Numbered from the stretch's first letter, positions 1 through 7,100 are shown. The stretch: 11,511 bases of DNA from CAIVAT01 sp037131145 (GCA_037131145.1 JBAXRP010000135.1:1-11511), one strand, 5' to 3'. The notes: generated by a model not told the origin, from the letters alone. Numbers and translations: made by a program.

Positions 1-312
1 GATGGAACTCGTGCTTTGAGGCATGTTGCCTGCAAAATTGGTTCCCCAGCACTTATTCCCTGAATGTGCGGAAATCCAGCTTGGAACGCCCCACTCCCAC
101 AAACCGTCGCCGGTTAAAGAAGGGAATTCAGGATCCGGCGGTTCAATAATCTTGACGTAACCGCCATTGTTGGCTTCAAAGCCTTCGGAGTAAATCACGG
201 TTTCCTGCGAAGAAACGAGAAAAGGCGTTAGCAGAATCAGCATTGCCACAAGAAACGCCAATAACGATGACCGTTTTTGGCGTCTGCAATAATAAATTGT
301 ACTTGTTTTCAT
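1..312 (-). CDS. Secreted protein, N-terminal part only (runs off left edge)
   Basis: An open frame starts at ATG 312-310 on the minus strand and stays open for 104 codons to the window edge. The N-terminus has a basic stretch (RRQKR, residues 10-14), a hydrophobic core (about 17-33) and a plausible signal-peptidase site near SSQ (34-36), so the product is exported. The mature part begins with IYSEGFEANNGGY and continues with LWEWGVP (71-77) and AHSGNKCWGTNFAGN (82-96). This pattern (EGFE, then WEWG.P, then AHSG..WGT) is one I associate with the start of jelly-roll or MAM-like 'immune inhibitor A'-type modules in large Bacteroidota surface proteins; that is recall, not a search. Such proteins are usually long and often end in a T9SS sorting domain, which cannot be checked here. 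It is divergent from the lipoprotein gene at 805. Confidence 0.8.
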   Translation of the reverse strand, partial: MKTSTIYYCRRQKRSSLLAFLVAMLILLTPFLVSSQETVIYSEGFEANNGGYVKIIEPPDPEFPSLTGDGLWEWGVPSWISAHSGNKCWGTNFAGNMPQSTSSI

Positions 313-804
313 GGTCGCATTTTTTGGTTAGTAATTAAATTATAAATCAGTTTCATTTTGAAATACACAAGTTTATACACGTGTAAAAATTACAGGAGAG
401 AAATATGATGAGTTGGTTTTTACAGTTTTCATGGCGATTTTGAAAAGCATATCTTTTGGGGGTTAAATTTAAAAATAAAATGAATCGATTGACTACATTC
501 GTTCATAAAATTTCTATTAATTTTATTATCAGCTATTAAAGTAATGTAAATTAGCTAATTGACTAACTGTAATGTTTGATGGCCTCCACATCTTCTATTG
601 CTGATCAATAAATAAAATATTAAATTTTGAAAAAATTTGTTTGGTTCAGGCAACTTTTGAAAAATTCGGTTGTTTACTTTCTATTAGTTCCAAAATTGAC
701 TGTATCTCATGAATTAAATCTACCTCCTTTCTTTATTGGATCCATAAAGATCCGGACGCGAAACCGAAGTGCGTTAATACAGGTAAAACTCAATCCAAAA
801 TAAA
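313..804. other. AT-rich divergent intergenic region
   Basis: This stretch separates two divergent genes and has no convincing ORF. It should carry promoters for both, but no full Bacteroidota promoter (TTTG, about 19 bp, TAnnTTTG) is clear. The nearest matches are AAATTTTG (622-629) for the plus-strand gene and TAAACTTG on the minus strand (375-368) for the minus-strand gene, each one base off. A GGATC/GATCC hairpin with a 6-nt loop lies near 738-753, about 50 bp before the lipoprotein start. No TTAAG boxes like those at 8477-8514 were seen here. Confidence 0.6.
376..385. promoter_or_regulatory. Candidate operator palindrome TACACGTGTA
   Basis: TACACGTGTA is a perfect 10-bp palindrome. With one mismatch per arm it extends to T-rich and A-rich arms (372-389). 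It lies about 64 bp upstream of the minus-strand start at 312, a plausible place for a dimeric regulator of that gene. It overlaps or abuts the weak promoter match at 368-375. A perfect palindrome of this length can occur by chance in AT-rich DNA, so this is only a candidate. Confidence 0.25.
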
Positions 805-2004
805 ATGAAAAGAATCATGTTCCTGCTGCTGGTCATTATAGCAGCCTCGACTTCGTGCAGTAAGAATGACACAACTTCTCCTTCAGCGGTTCAATCTGCA
901 AATACAACGCTGCCTGCAAAAGCAGTTACTTATGTAAGCGCCAATTATCCCGATGCATCCATTGATTATTATGTTACCATAACGAATGGCGCTGCTGATT
1001 ATCTTGTCACTTTGAATACAACCGAAGAACTCGCTTTCAATAAATCCGGTGATTTTCTTGGCAGGGGTGAGAATTTTCACGGAGGAAAACGCGGAGACTC
1101 TGTTCAATGCATGGGTAACGGTGGCGGACATCATGGCGGAATTCCCCTTGATTCGCTTCCAACGACGTTGAAGGATTATGTCACCGCCAACTATGCCGGG
1201 TTTACCATTCGCCACGCTGAGTACGACAGCTTGTGCATCAACGGACAGGCGATCGAGGTCATGCTGTTCAAAGCCGGTTCTGAGCCCGTGAAGCTTTATT
1301 TTGAGATTTCCGGAAATTTTCTGATGCTGTCGGAACGGGTGTTATATAGCGACGTGCCAGCAGTGGTAAAAGATTATATCACGGCAAATTATACCGGATA
1401 TACAGCCGCAGATAGAGCTGAGAAGTTTACGCTGGCCGACAATAGTATTCAGTATAATGCATACCTCGGCAACGGCGCCATACGTAAGAGTGTGAGGATG
1501 GATGCCGGCGGGACATTCATGTGCGAAAAAACCGGTTCTGTTGCGGGTGGACATGGTGGCCCAGGAGGCGGCGGTTGTCCCGGCCCCGGTGGGATTGGCG
1601 GACATCATGGCGGAATTCCTGTTGATTCCCTCCCTGCTGCAATTAAAACCTATATTACAACAAACTTTGCCGGGTACATCTTGCGTCACGCTGAATATGA
1701 CAGCATCTGCCCGAACGGACTCGTATATGAGGTTGATATTGTGAAAGTGACGTCGGCGCCCATTACGCTTTATTTTGAAATGACAACAGCTTTCCTGATG
1801 AGATCAGACATGATTAGTTACGCCGACCTCCCGGACGTGGTGAAGAGCGGCGCCATTACGAATTACCCTGGTTATTTTGCCATGAAATCAGAGAAACTGA
1901 CCCTTGGCGATGGTACAATTCAGTATCTTGTTGATCTGACCAAACCTCATACAATTAAAACTGTTCGTTTTGACGCGAACGGGATCGTTGTGTGTGAGCG
2001 GTAG
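805..2004 (+). CDS. PepSY-like repeat lipoprotein (five PepSY-like units)
   Basis: This 399-residue protein has a lipoprotein signal (hydrophobic core 5-14, acceptor Cys18 in STSC) followed by a Ser/Thr linker, so it should sit in the periplasm or outer membrane. The body reads as five units of the PepSY-like (BLIP-like, PF11396-type) fold, each opening with a helix like LP..vk.YitanYpg and ending in strands. They lie at about 36-86, 115-175, 183-241, 273-333 and 341-399. Units 2+3 and 4+5 form a tandem duplication with a 158-residue period; RHAEYDS recurs at 136 and 294, followed by L/I and Cys (144, 302). Gly/His-rich linkers at 91-112 and 247-270 precede units 2 and 4, both ending in HHGGIP. 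The ATG follows an A-rich leader without a Shine-Dalgarno, usual for the phylum. Family members are periplasmic and of largely unknown function; metal binding by the linkers is inference. Confidence 0.85.
   Translation: MKRIMFLLLVIIAASTSCSKNDTTSPSAVQSANTTLPAKAVTYVSANYPDASIDYYVTITNGAADYLVTLNTTEELAFNKSGDFLGRGENFHGGKRGDSVQCMGNGGGHHGGIPLDSLPTTLKDYVTANYAGFTIRHAEYDSLCINGQAIEVMLFKAGSEPVKLYFEISGNFLMLSERVLYSDVPAVVKDYITANYTGYTAADRAEKFTLADNSIQYNAYLGNGAIRKSVRMDAGGTFMCEKTGSVAGGHGGPGGGGCPGPGGIGGHHGGIPVDSLPAAIKTYITTNFAGYILRHAEYDSICPNGLVYEVDIVKVTSAPITLYFEMTTAFLMRSDMISYADLPDVVKSGAITNYPGYFAMKSEKLTLGDGTIQYLVDLTKPHTIKTVRFDANGIVVCER
1122..1619 (+). repeat. Internal gene duplication marked by a 24-bp exact repeat
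   Basis: The 24 bases at 1122-1145 recur exactly at 1596-1619, offset 474 bp (158 codons, in frame). They encode the GGHHGGIP junction that opens PepSY-like units 2 and 4. Similarity continues downstream at lower identity (around 1198-1250 versus 1672-1724), so the pair marks a whole-module duplication. Exact identity only at the Gly/His junction suggests either local constraint or gene conversion. Confidence 0.85.
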
Positions 2005-2017
2005 TTGGCTCTAAATA

Positions 2018-2064
2018 AAAAGATAAAAGGCCGTCGCAGGATCAGCGATGGCCTTTTATCTTTT
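2018..2064. terminator. Long bidirectional intrinsic terminator
   Basis: Arms 2018-2032 and 2050-2064 are perfectly complementary over 15 bp (AAAAGATAAAAGGCC against GGCCTTTTATCTTTT). The stem continues through a G-U pair (2033/2049) and TCGC/GCGA (2034-2037/2045-2048), giving 20 pairs with a 7-nt loop. The A-rich and T-rich ends supply a U-tract on either strand. It begins 14 bp after the lipoprotein stop and lies 33 bp past the stop of the convergent minus-strand gene, so it can serve both. Confidence 0.9.
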
Positions 2065-2096
2065 CAGCGGGTTCTATATATGGCCGGATTTTCAAT

Positions 2097-3359
2097 TTAT
2101 CTCTTACTCTTTCTTTTCTCAGAACCCTCTTTCCCCGAAATCCTTCCTCTTCTGCCCATCCGCCCCGACAGCGTCAGATCAATCCATTTGACTTGTGTCA
2201 TGAACAGATAGATAAGGTTGTTGCGCGGAATTTTCGCCTCTTCAGACCATACATAAGGTTTGATAAGCATATTGAGCAGAACCCGTTTCCTGCTGTTCCA
2301 ATCGTTTGTCATTAGCAAAAGGTATGCCTGCCGGGAAAATCTGATCAGAAACGAATCTAAAAGTTTTTTCAGCCTGTGACCTCCCGGATTTGGTATTTGA
2401 TTAAAAATGTCAGAAAAACACTGATTGAAGATAAATTTTTCGCGTGGAGTCAACTTTAGGAAACGCCCACTGATATCAACTGTTTTCTGTTTAAAAATAG
2501 TCGCAGCAAGCGCTATGCTAACCTTTACGGCTGTTGTGCAGTTGAATTTTTCGGCTTTCGCCAGTAGGTTCAGAGGATCGGTTCCCGGAAGGTTCAGGAT
2601 GTGCGCAATATCATACAACCAGAATAACAGTTCATAGCGATGATAAATTCCATGAGTGGCGAGGATCACAAAATAATCCTCCACTGAAAATGTCCTGAAT
2701 AACTTACCCTGAATTTCAATTTCAATCGAGTTTGCGAATAAATGTTCAGTCTGAATGGTGGTGAAATACTTTGAAACCGACCAATGCAATTCAATGAATA
2801 CCATTTTATCGGGATGCCTGAACCTGACATGGTTTTCGCGTTTCAGGTATAATGATCGCTTTTCCGGATTTTTAAGAAAATATTTGTCGAGGAAAATGTA
2901 TCCGGCGTATGTCAAAACTGATATTGCTCTATCTATATTTTTTTCTTCCACCAGAAGATCAAGGTCGCGGGTTTGCCGGCAGTGGTAATCGCCATACAAT
3001 TGATGAACCATGACAGGCCCTTTTACTGCAATAAATTCAATTCCTGATTCCGCAAACAGTTGATGAAGTCCCCCAAGTTCGCCGGCAAGGTTCATCATCC
3101 TTTTCAGGTTCCTGCCTGCGATGCCGGCAACTTCGCTCATTATCTCCAATGGAACTGTCTGTCGCTGATTACGGAACGCCATATTTACAACCGGAAATAA
3201 TCTATGCCTCGTTGTTAATTCAATAAAACGAGTTAAATCCGGAATGTGTTTTGCAAAAAAGGATGAAAAAGTATCAGCGTCAGGAGCCAACTGGTTTTGA
3301 CAACATTTCAGCAACAACTGCTGTTCAACTGTCAGTTCAGTTTTCATTTCCTTTGCCAT
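2097..3359 (-). CDS. Nucleotidyltransferase-fold protein (NTP_transf_5-like)
   Basis: This 420-residue soluble protein shows the signature of the uncharacterised nucleotidyltransferase family NTP_transf_5 (PF14907 type). After a helical N-terminal region come GIEFIAVKGP (106-115, with the conserved KG) and the metal-binding stretch RDLDLLVEE (131-139, Asp132 and Asp134). Further on are ELHW (190-193) and a helical HGIYHRYELLFWLYDIAHIL region (236-255). The C-terminus is basic (RKSKR). Length fits the family. The family is often near polysaccharide or peptide-modification genes, and its donor and acceptor are unknown. The frame overlaps the end of the upstream O-antigen-ligase-like gene by 23 bp, so the two are probably co-transcribed and translationally coupled. 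Met5 (3347) is an alternative start that also lies in the overlap. Transcription should end at the shared hairpin 2018-2064. Confidence 0.8.
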   Translation of the reverse strand: MAKEMKTELTVEQQLLLKCCQNQLAPDADTFSSFFAKHIPDLTRFIELTTRHRLFPVVNMAFRNQRQTVPLEIMSEVAGIAGRNLKRMMNLAGELGGLHQLFAESGIEFIAVKGPVMVHQLYGDYHCRQTRDLDLLVEEKNIDRAISVLTYAGYIFLDKYFLKNPEKRSLYLKRENHVRFRHPDKMVFIELHWSVSKYFTTIQTEHLFANSIEIEIQGKLFRTFSVEDYFVILATHGIYHRYELLFWLYDIAHILNLPGTDPLNLLAKAEKFNCTTAVKVSIALAATIFKQKTVDISGRFLKLTPREKFIFNQCFSDIFNQIPNPGGHRLKKLLDSFLIRFSRQAYLLLMTNDWNSRKRVLLNMLIKPYVWSEEAKIPRNNLIYLFMTQVKWIDLTLSGRMGRRGRISGKEGSEKRKSKR

Positions 3360-5334
3360 GCTTACTGCCTGACTTTTTCTTTTGGGCTTTTTTAAGTTGT
3401 TTCTCTAGTTTTTTCTTCTCTTTTGCAGGGGAAATTTCAGGAGTTCCAAGTATCCGGTGCAATGCATTGATGTTTCGTTTGATGTCAGGTGATTTTTTAC
3501 CGCCCCTGATGCCGGATAACATGTCTAAGGATCGCTGATATTCTCCTTTCTTATAATACAGCGTTGACAAATTTACCCTTGTTTCCTTGTATCCGGGAAC
3601 AATATGAAGAGCTTTCAAATAGTAATGCTCTGCCAGTCCGTAATATCCTGCTGTATAATAACATCTGCCAAGGTTGTTAAGCAGTGCGATATGGTTTGGA
3701 TGGACGGCAAGCGCGGCAAGATAAGAATTTAGAGCGGCCTCGTTGTTATTCATTTTGTCATAAACCATGCCTGCGTAATAATCCACGGGAGATCCCTTTG
3801 CATCCAGGCTTCTCATGGATGTGCGGGCATTCTCAATTTCGGCAAGCGCTTCTGGGAACTGACCGGCGTCCATCAAGGCGCCAGCCTTTTTAATGTGAGT
3901 TTCCACCTTCAGAGCTTGTATATTGTAGAAAACGCCAAATCCGAGGAAAAGAATGACCGGGATGAAGAAGAAATTGCGGTTGACAGATAGCGGTTTCCCC
4001 GGATATTGCCGCTGATGTAATGCAATCATACCTGCGAGGAACAGGGCAAAAATGATCTGGTGGTCAATTCGCTGGTATGGAAAATCGAAACATGCTACGG
4101 TGAGGTAACCTATTAACCCGGCAAAGAGGAAAACAGCCTGCCTTTTTACTTCCTTCTCAGCCTGACTACGCAGTATGCGGAAGAACAACCAAACGGCTGC
4201 GAGAATCATTCCAAGGTACAGACCAAGTCCAATTATTCCCTTCTCAGACAGTATCCACAGGTAATCATTGTGCGGTGATATCCAGTTTACCTCCTTATCC
4301 TTTAATCCTATTGTGCCGTAATATTCAGGTATGGCGATCTGCCAGTTCCCGGCGCCTACTCCGGTAACGGGATGATTCATAAACATCTCTGCGGTTATTT
4401 TCCATATTTTAAGCCTGAAATGGTTATTTCCTGCCTCTGGCCGCACGATGGAACCAAGCTTCTCAAGGTACTTGTTATGCGTAAACCGCCCGCCTTCGAT
4501 GGCTCCTGCTACGCCCAGGACAACAACAGTTGAAAAAACAATCATTAATATTTTTTTCTGACGGCTACTGATACCAAGTTTTTCATGAAAGATCAGCACA
4601 ATTACAGATATGGCGGCGGCAGCCATGAAAATGGCAAGCCAGGCAGCCCTGGTTGCAACGAAAATAAGCATAATTAGCGCCAATACGGTTGTTGCCAGGG
4701 CGTAGCGTTGCCAATTGCCTTTTCCGAAAAAAGCAGTGAAGGATGTTAAAGTTAAAAGAAGCGCGAGGTAACTTGCATATTCGTTTTTATTTCCCATCAA
4801 TCCTTTTACGACATTGATAATCTCCCTGCCATCCGACAATTGCTCCTGTTCATTTCCGGGAACCAACTTGAAAAATTGGTAGAACCCTAGGATCAGGGCA
4901 ACCAATGAAGCAAGGACGGCGAGGTTAGCCAGCTTATCAAACCACCCTGGCGTTACTGAAAACAGATATGCTGCATAAAATATGACGAGCAGTGTCAATC
5001 CGGTTTTCGTGATATCAAACAGCCCTTCACTCCTGCTAAAAGCGAAGGCAAGTGAAAGAAGCGACATTAAAAGATAGAGCCCGCCAAAGAGCGTCACCGG
5101 GTTTTTAAGGATATCGAAGGCAAAAGATGTTCCGCGAGGGAACGTGTAGAGATAGATTGTGTAAGCCAGTAAAAAAACCGAGAGCGCCATCATCCTGGGC
5201 GTCAGGGATGCATCCTGCGCTGTTTGAAAATAAACAAGCGGCAGGAACATTACCAGAAAAATGAAGAAGAAATTACATTGGATCCCTGCATTATGAATCC
5301 ATTGAGTTTTTGCATTTTTGTTTTTTGCAGCCAT
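3337..5334 (-). CDS. O-antigen ligase/Wzy-like polytopic protein with C-terminal TPRs
   Basis: This 665-residue protein has about 13 hydrophobic segments: nine within 22-279, then about 366-386, 399-414, 424-440 and 453-470. Between them lies the Wzy_C (PF04932) signature: HPVTGVGAGNW (321-331), a soluble loop, and SPHNDYLWILSEKGIIGLGL (353-372) with the conserved His355. GNKNEYASYL (181-190) and Arg229 in VATRAAW also fit the superfamily. Residues 475-610 form at least three TPR-like helix pairs (for example YYLKALHIVPGYKETRVNLS, 571-590), ending in a Lys-rich tail (638-662). The family transfers or polymerises lipid-linked glycans at the periplasmic face of the inner membrane. Whether this one ligates O-antigen, polymerises it or glycosylates protein cannot be told by eye; the TPR tail suggests partner binding. 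It starts the two-gene operon with the nucleotidyltransferase-like gene. Confidence 0.85.
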   Translation of the reverse strand: MAAKNKNAKTQWIHNAGIQCNFFFIFLVMFLPLVYFQTAQDASLTPRMMALSVFLLAYTIYLYTFPRGTSFAFDILKNPVTLFGGLYLLMSLLSLAFAFSRSEGLFDITKTGLTLLVIFYAAYLFSVTPGWFDKLANLAVLASLVALILGFYQFFKLVPGNEQEQLSDGREIINVVKGLMGNKNEYASYLALLLTLTSFTAFFGKGNWQRYALATTVLALIMLIFVATRAAWLAIFMAAAAISVIVLIFHEKLGISSRQKKILMIVFSTVVVLGVAGAIEGGRFTHNKYLEKLGSIVRPEAGNNHFRLKIWKITAEMFMNHPVTGVGAGNWQIAIPEYYGTIGLKDKEVNWISPHNDYLWILSEKGIIGLGLYLGMILAAVWLFFRILRSQAEKEVKRQAVFLFAGLIGYLTVACFDFPYQRIDHQIIFALFLAGMIALHQRQYPGKPLSVNRNFFFIPVILFLGFGVFYNIQALKVETHIKKAGALMDAGQFPEALAEIENARTSMRSLDAKGSPVDYYAGMVYDKMNNNEAALNSYLAALAVHPNHIALLNNLGRCYYTAGYYGLAEHYYLKALHIVPGYKETRVNLSTLYYKKGEYQRSLDMLSGIRGGKKSPDIKRNINALHRILGTPEISPAKEKKKLEKQLKKAQKKKSGSKHGKGNEN

Positions 5335-5360
5335 TGTGAAGTGTTATTAAATGAGGAGAC

Positions 5361-5503
5361 TACTCCGAAAAGGAAACATTTTGGACTAAAGTCCAGTACC
5401 TATCAGTTTATCAATTGCCACGGACTTAAGGTCGTGGCAATTCAAGTTGCTGATATACCTGGCTTTAGCCAAATTTTGATTTTTCTAACCACTTTTCGGA
5501 GTG
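5361..5503. mobile_element. Foldback / MITE-like element of nested palindromes, about 143 bp
   Basis: Terminal inverted repeats ACTCCGAAAAG (5362-5372) and CTTTTCGGAGT (5492-5502) bound a nearly symmetric unit. Moving inward are TGGACTAAAGTCCA (5382-5395), itself a palindrome, mirrored by the shorter palindrome TGGCTTTAGCCA (5460-5471). Next are TATCAG (5401-5406) and CTGATA (5450-5455), then a central 10-bp stem AATTGCCACG (5413-5422) / CGTGGCAATT (5433-5442) around CTTAAG. The whole folds into one long imperfect hairpin with side hairpins. It has no ORF of its own and starts 27 bp upstream of the O-antigen-ligase-like start, so it lies in that operon's leader or promoter zone. This structure suits a non-autonomous transposon or REP-like dispersed element. 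No target-site duplication is obvious. Confidence 0.6.
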
Positions 5504-5512
5504 GATTCAAGT

Positions 5513-5549
5513 TTCAAATTCCAAGTCCCAAGTCCCAAATTCCAAATCC
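5513..5549. repeat. Low-complexity CAAATTCC/CAAGTCC tract
   Basis: The tract is built from imperfect 7-8 bp units: CAAATTC, CAAGTC, CAAGTC, CAAATTC, CAAATC, each linked by C. It directly follows the foldback element, and the inverted form GATTTGGAA appears 50 bp further on. It is non-coding in all frames by composition and is probably slippage-derived. Confidence 0.6.
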
Positions 5550-5685
5550 TTGCTTTCAAGGCTTATTAAAACACAACTCTCTCTCGCTTTTCCCTTGTGA
5601 TTTGGAACCTGTAATTTAAGCGCTGGCATTATAAAAATGCCCGTTCTTATGTCGTTTTAAGTATATTTTCGTCAAAATAGCAATG

Positions 5686-5693
5686 CAAACATA
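5686..5693 (-). promoter_or_regulatory. Possible -7 promoter element TATGTTTG for the glycan operon
   Basis: On the minus strand this reads TATGTTTG, an exact match to the Bacteroidota -7 consensus TAnnTTTG, facing the O-antigen-ligase-like gene. It lies about 350 bp from the start codon, and no TTTG is seen at the usual spacing upstream. A transcript from here would include the foldback element in its leader. An 8-bp match with four fixed T/G positions is weak evidence by itself. Confidence 0.2.
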
Positions 5694-5794
5694 AGATAAA
5701 ATTTTAAAGCGCCGCCGTATGTCATATAAAGTATTTCGTTTATTAACGGGCTGATTCTGTTTCTTGGAATTCAAGGAATTGCCCGGTCTTCTAA

Positions 5795-6325
5795 AAAAGA
5801 TTTTGTAATTGTGTAACATGGTTTATTGGAAATGTGCTGAAATGGCAGTATTTATCAAACGGAACAATCGGCAGCGCCATCAAAAAAACACAAGTCAACG
5901 CCGACCAGGAAGCGGTGAGTTTTTGGTTGAAAATTCAGGTTTAACTGAGATTACTATGTTCAGTGACAAACCTGGAATGGAGTATACAACACCGACTATC
6001 TGCTTGTTTATCGCCAAGCTACAAATGTTTTCTATCTGCCGTAAATCCTCCTGTTATTCGTATTAATGCTGATGTAAAATTGCCGCAAACTCCTCCAGTT
6101 ATTGCAACGGCTGACGCCGACGCAATTCGTATGGCTACCAAATATGGCATGGGAAGTTTGACTCCATATTTTGATATCCCCAAATGGATATTTTCTGGGC
6201 TGACAAATGAAATCTCGCTAACGGATATCCCACTGAACTGCCCTGCTGTAACCCGCGATATCCGGGGTTTGTACGCCGGGGATATAAACGGGTCATGCCG
6301 CCAACCGGGAATAAAACGGCCTTAG
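5795..6325 (+). pseudogene. Relic of a dockerin-like bacterial surface protein, frame-shifted
   Basis: Protein-like fragments continue one another across frames. From 5795 to 5941 one frame reads TWFIGNVLKWQYLSNG..., resembling an Ig-like repeat strand (GNVLKWQ), and ends at TAA 5942. A second frame (5967-6044) reads TWNGVYNTDYLLVYRQATN, close to dockerin-like repeats of the WGGVNNTDALLV type, and stops at 6042. The first frame resumes (about 6045-6325) with RINADVKLP...ATADADAIRMATKYG, then FDIPKWIFSG and RDIRGLYAGDINGSCRQPG. The last resembles the CxGDVNGSY.P segment that, from memory, follows such repeats. Order and spacing match a decayed C-terminal region of a large secreted adhesin-like protein. 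Several stops and at least two frameshifts rule out an intact product, and no start or signal peptide is visible. Family assignment rests on recalled motifs. Confidence 0.5.
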
Positions 6326-6347
6326 AGACGCAAGGCATAACGTCTCT
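6324..6347. repeat. Small extragenic palindrome AGAGACG...CGTCTCT
   Basis: AGAGACG (6324-6330) and CGTCTCT (6341-6347) form a 7-bp stem with a 10-nt loop. It overlaps the end of the decayed surface-protein frame and lies about 75 bp upstream of the response regulator. It resembles dispersed GAGACGnn...nnCGTCTC palindromes that I recall from Bacteroidota and cyanobacterial intergenic DNA. No T-tract follows, so terminator function is not supported. Confidence 0.45.
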
Positions 6348-6388
6348 GCAATTGTTCACCATTTAAGGCATTGTTGAACCTACAGATG

Positions 6389-6419
6389 TTCGGATTTCTA
6401 ATTAAAACCTGTACATTTG
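6389..6419 (+). promoter_or_regulatory. Bacteroidota-type promoter of the two-component operon
   Basis: TACATTTG (6412-6419) is a perfect match to the TAnnTTTG -7 element. TTCG (6389-6392), one base from the TTTG -33 element, sits 19 bp upstream. The -7 element ends only 3 bp before ATG 6423, so the transcription start should fall at or next to the start codon, implying a leaderless or almost leaderless mRNA. It also excludes the in-frame TTG at 6417 as a start. Confidence 0.6.
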
Positions 6420-6422
6420 CGT

Positions 6423-7100
6423 ATGAGAATTTTACTCGTGGAAGATGAAACTTCCATTGCCAATTTCATCAGGGAAGGACTATCGGAAGAAGGATTTGCC
6501 GTTGATACAGCATCCAACGGGAAAATTGGTTTGCAGATGGCCATTGATAACCTGGCTGAATATGATGTGATCCTGCTCGACTGGATGTTGCCCGGGTTAA
6601 ACGGTATTGAAATTTGCAGGGCAATCCGAAAAGAAAGCAAGGATGTCCCTGTAATTTTTCTGACAGCCAAAGACACCACCGATGATGCCGTTTTCGGTCT
6701 TGAGGCAGGCGCCAACGACTACATCCGAAAACCATTTGCCTTTGAAGAACTTCTGGCGCGAATCCGCGTGCTGATGCGCAACAAAAAAGGCGAAGGTTCG
6801 GTTTTTCGCCATGGCGATATCGAGATGAACGTTGAATCGCACCGGGTGACCAAAAATGGGAAAACCGTGGAGCTGACGCAGAAAGAGTTTTCATTGCTCG
6901 AATTCCTGATCCGCAACAAAGACAAAGTTTGCCGAAGGACACGGATCATTGAAAAAGTCTGGGACATCCATTTCGATTATGACAATTCCGTGATTGATGT
7001 TTATATCAATTTCCTTCGGAAAAAACTGGATGATTCCGGAGGGAAATCGTTTATTGAAACCATCCGCGGCGTTGGTTACCGTATCAATGACGAAGAATGA
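6423..7100 (+). CDS. OmpR/PhoB-family response regulator
   Basis: This 225-residue regulator has an N-terminal receiver domain (1-118) with the acidic pair Glu7/Asp8 in LLVEDE, phospho-acceptor Asp53 in VILLDWMLPG, Thr81 in FLTAKD and Lys103 in YIRKPF. A winged-helix OmpR-type DNA-binding domain follows (about 127-222), ending in the typical SFIETIRGVGYR. Length is standard. ATG 6423 is preferred to TTG 6417 because the protein then opens with MRILLVEDE and because 6417 lies inside the promoter motif. The stop overlaps the kinase start by 4 bp (ATGA), so the pair is translationally coupled and almost certainly cognate. The subfamily resembles CusR-like regulators by general pattern only. Likely target: the phased TTAAG boxes at 8477-8514 just beyond the kinase gene. 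Confidence 0.95.
   Translation: MRILLVEDETSIANFIREGLSEEGFAVDTASNGKIGLQMAIDNLAEYDVILLDWMLPGLNGIEICRAIRKESKDVPVIFLTAKDTTDDAVFGLEAGANDYIRKPFAFEELLARIRVLMRNKKGEGSVFRHGDIEMNVESHRVTKNGKTVELTQKEFSLLEFLIRNKDKVCRRTRIIEKVWDIHFDYDNSVIDVYINFLRKKLDDSGGKSFIETIRGVGYRINDEE

Larger units (their letters stand above)
5504..5794. other. Non-coding stretch with low-complexity sequence
   Basis: No ORF here looks real. It contains the CAAATTCC-type tract (separate entry), a small CCTTG/CAAGG hairpin (5548-5561), a 9-bp inverted pair TTCCAAATC (5540-5548) / GATTTGGAA (5599-5607), and otherwise AT-rich DNA. It could hold the promoter of the minus-strand operon. Confidence 0.5.

Noticed and set aside
2005..2211. Plus-strand ORF of 68 codons directly after the PepSY-like gene
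   Set aside because: It begins at the stop of the previous gene, spans the terminator hairpin and runs antisense to the real nucleotidyltransferase-like gene; its sequence shows no protein character.
5224..5619. Plus-strand ORF of 131 codons
   Set aside because: It overlaps the start of the O-antigen-ligase-like gene on the other strand, then the foldback element and the low-complexity tract; its translation reflects these repeats.
5616..5819. Minus-strand ORF of 67 codons
   Set aside because: It is a Lys/Arg/Asn-rich translation of AT-rich DNA with no recognisable motif and no start signal.
5809..6066. Plus-strand ORF of 85 codons in the relic region
   Set aside because: The protein-like fragments of the decayed surface protein lie in the other two frames; this frame only shadows them.
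6417..6422. TTG start for the response regulator
   Set aside because: It lies inside the TACATTTG promoter element; ATG 6423 gives the standard receiver-domain N-terminus.
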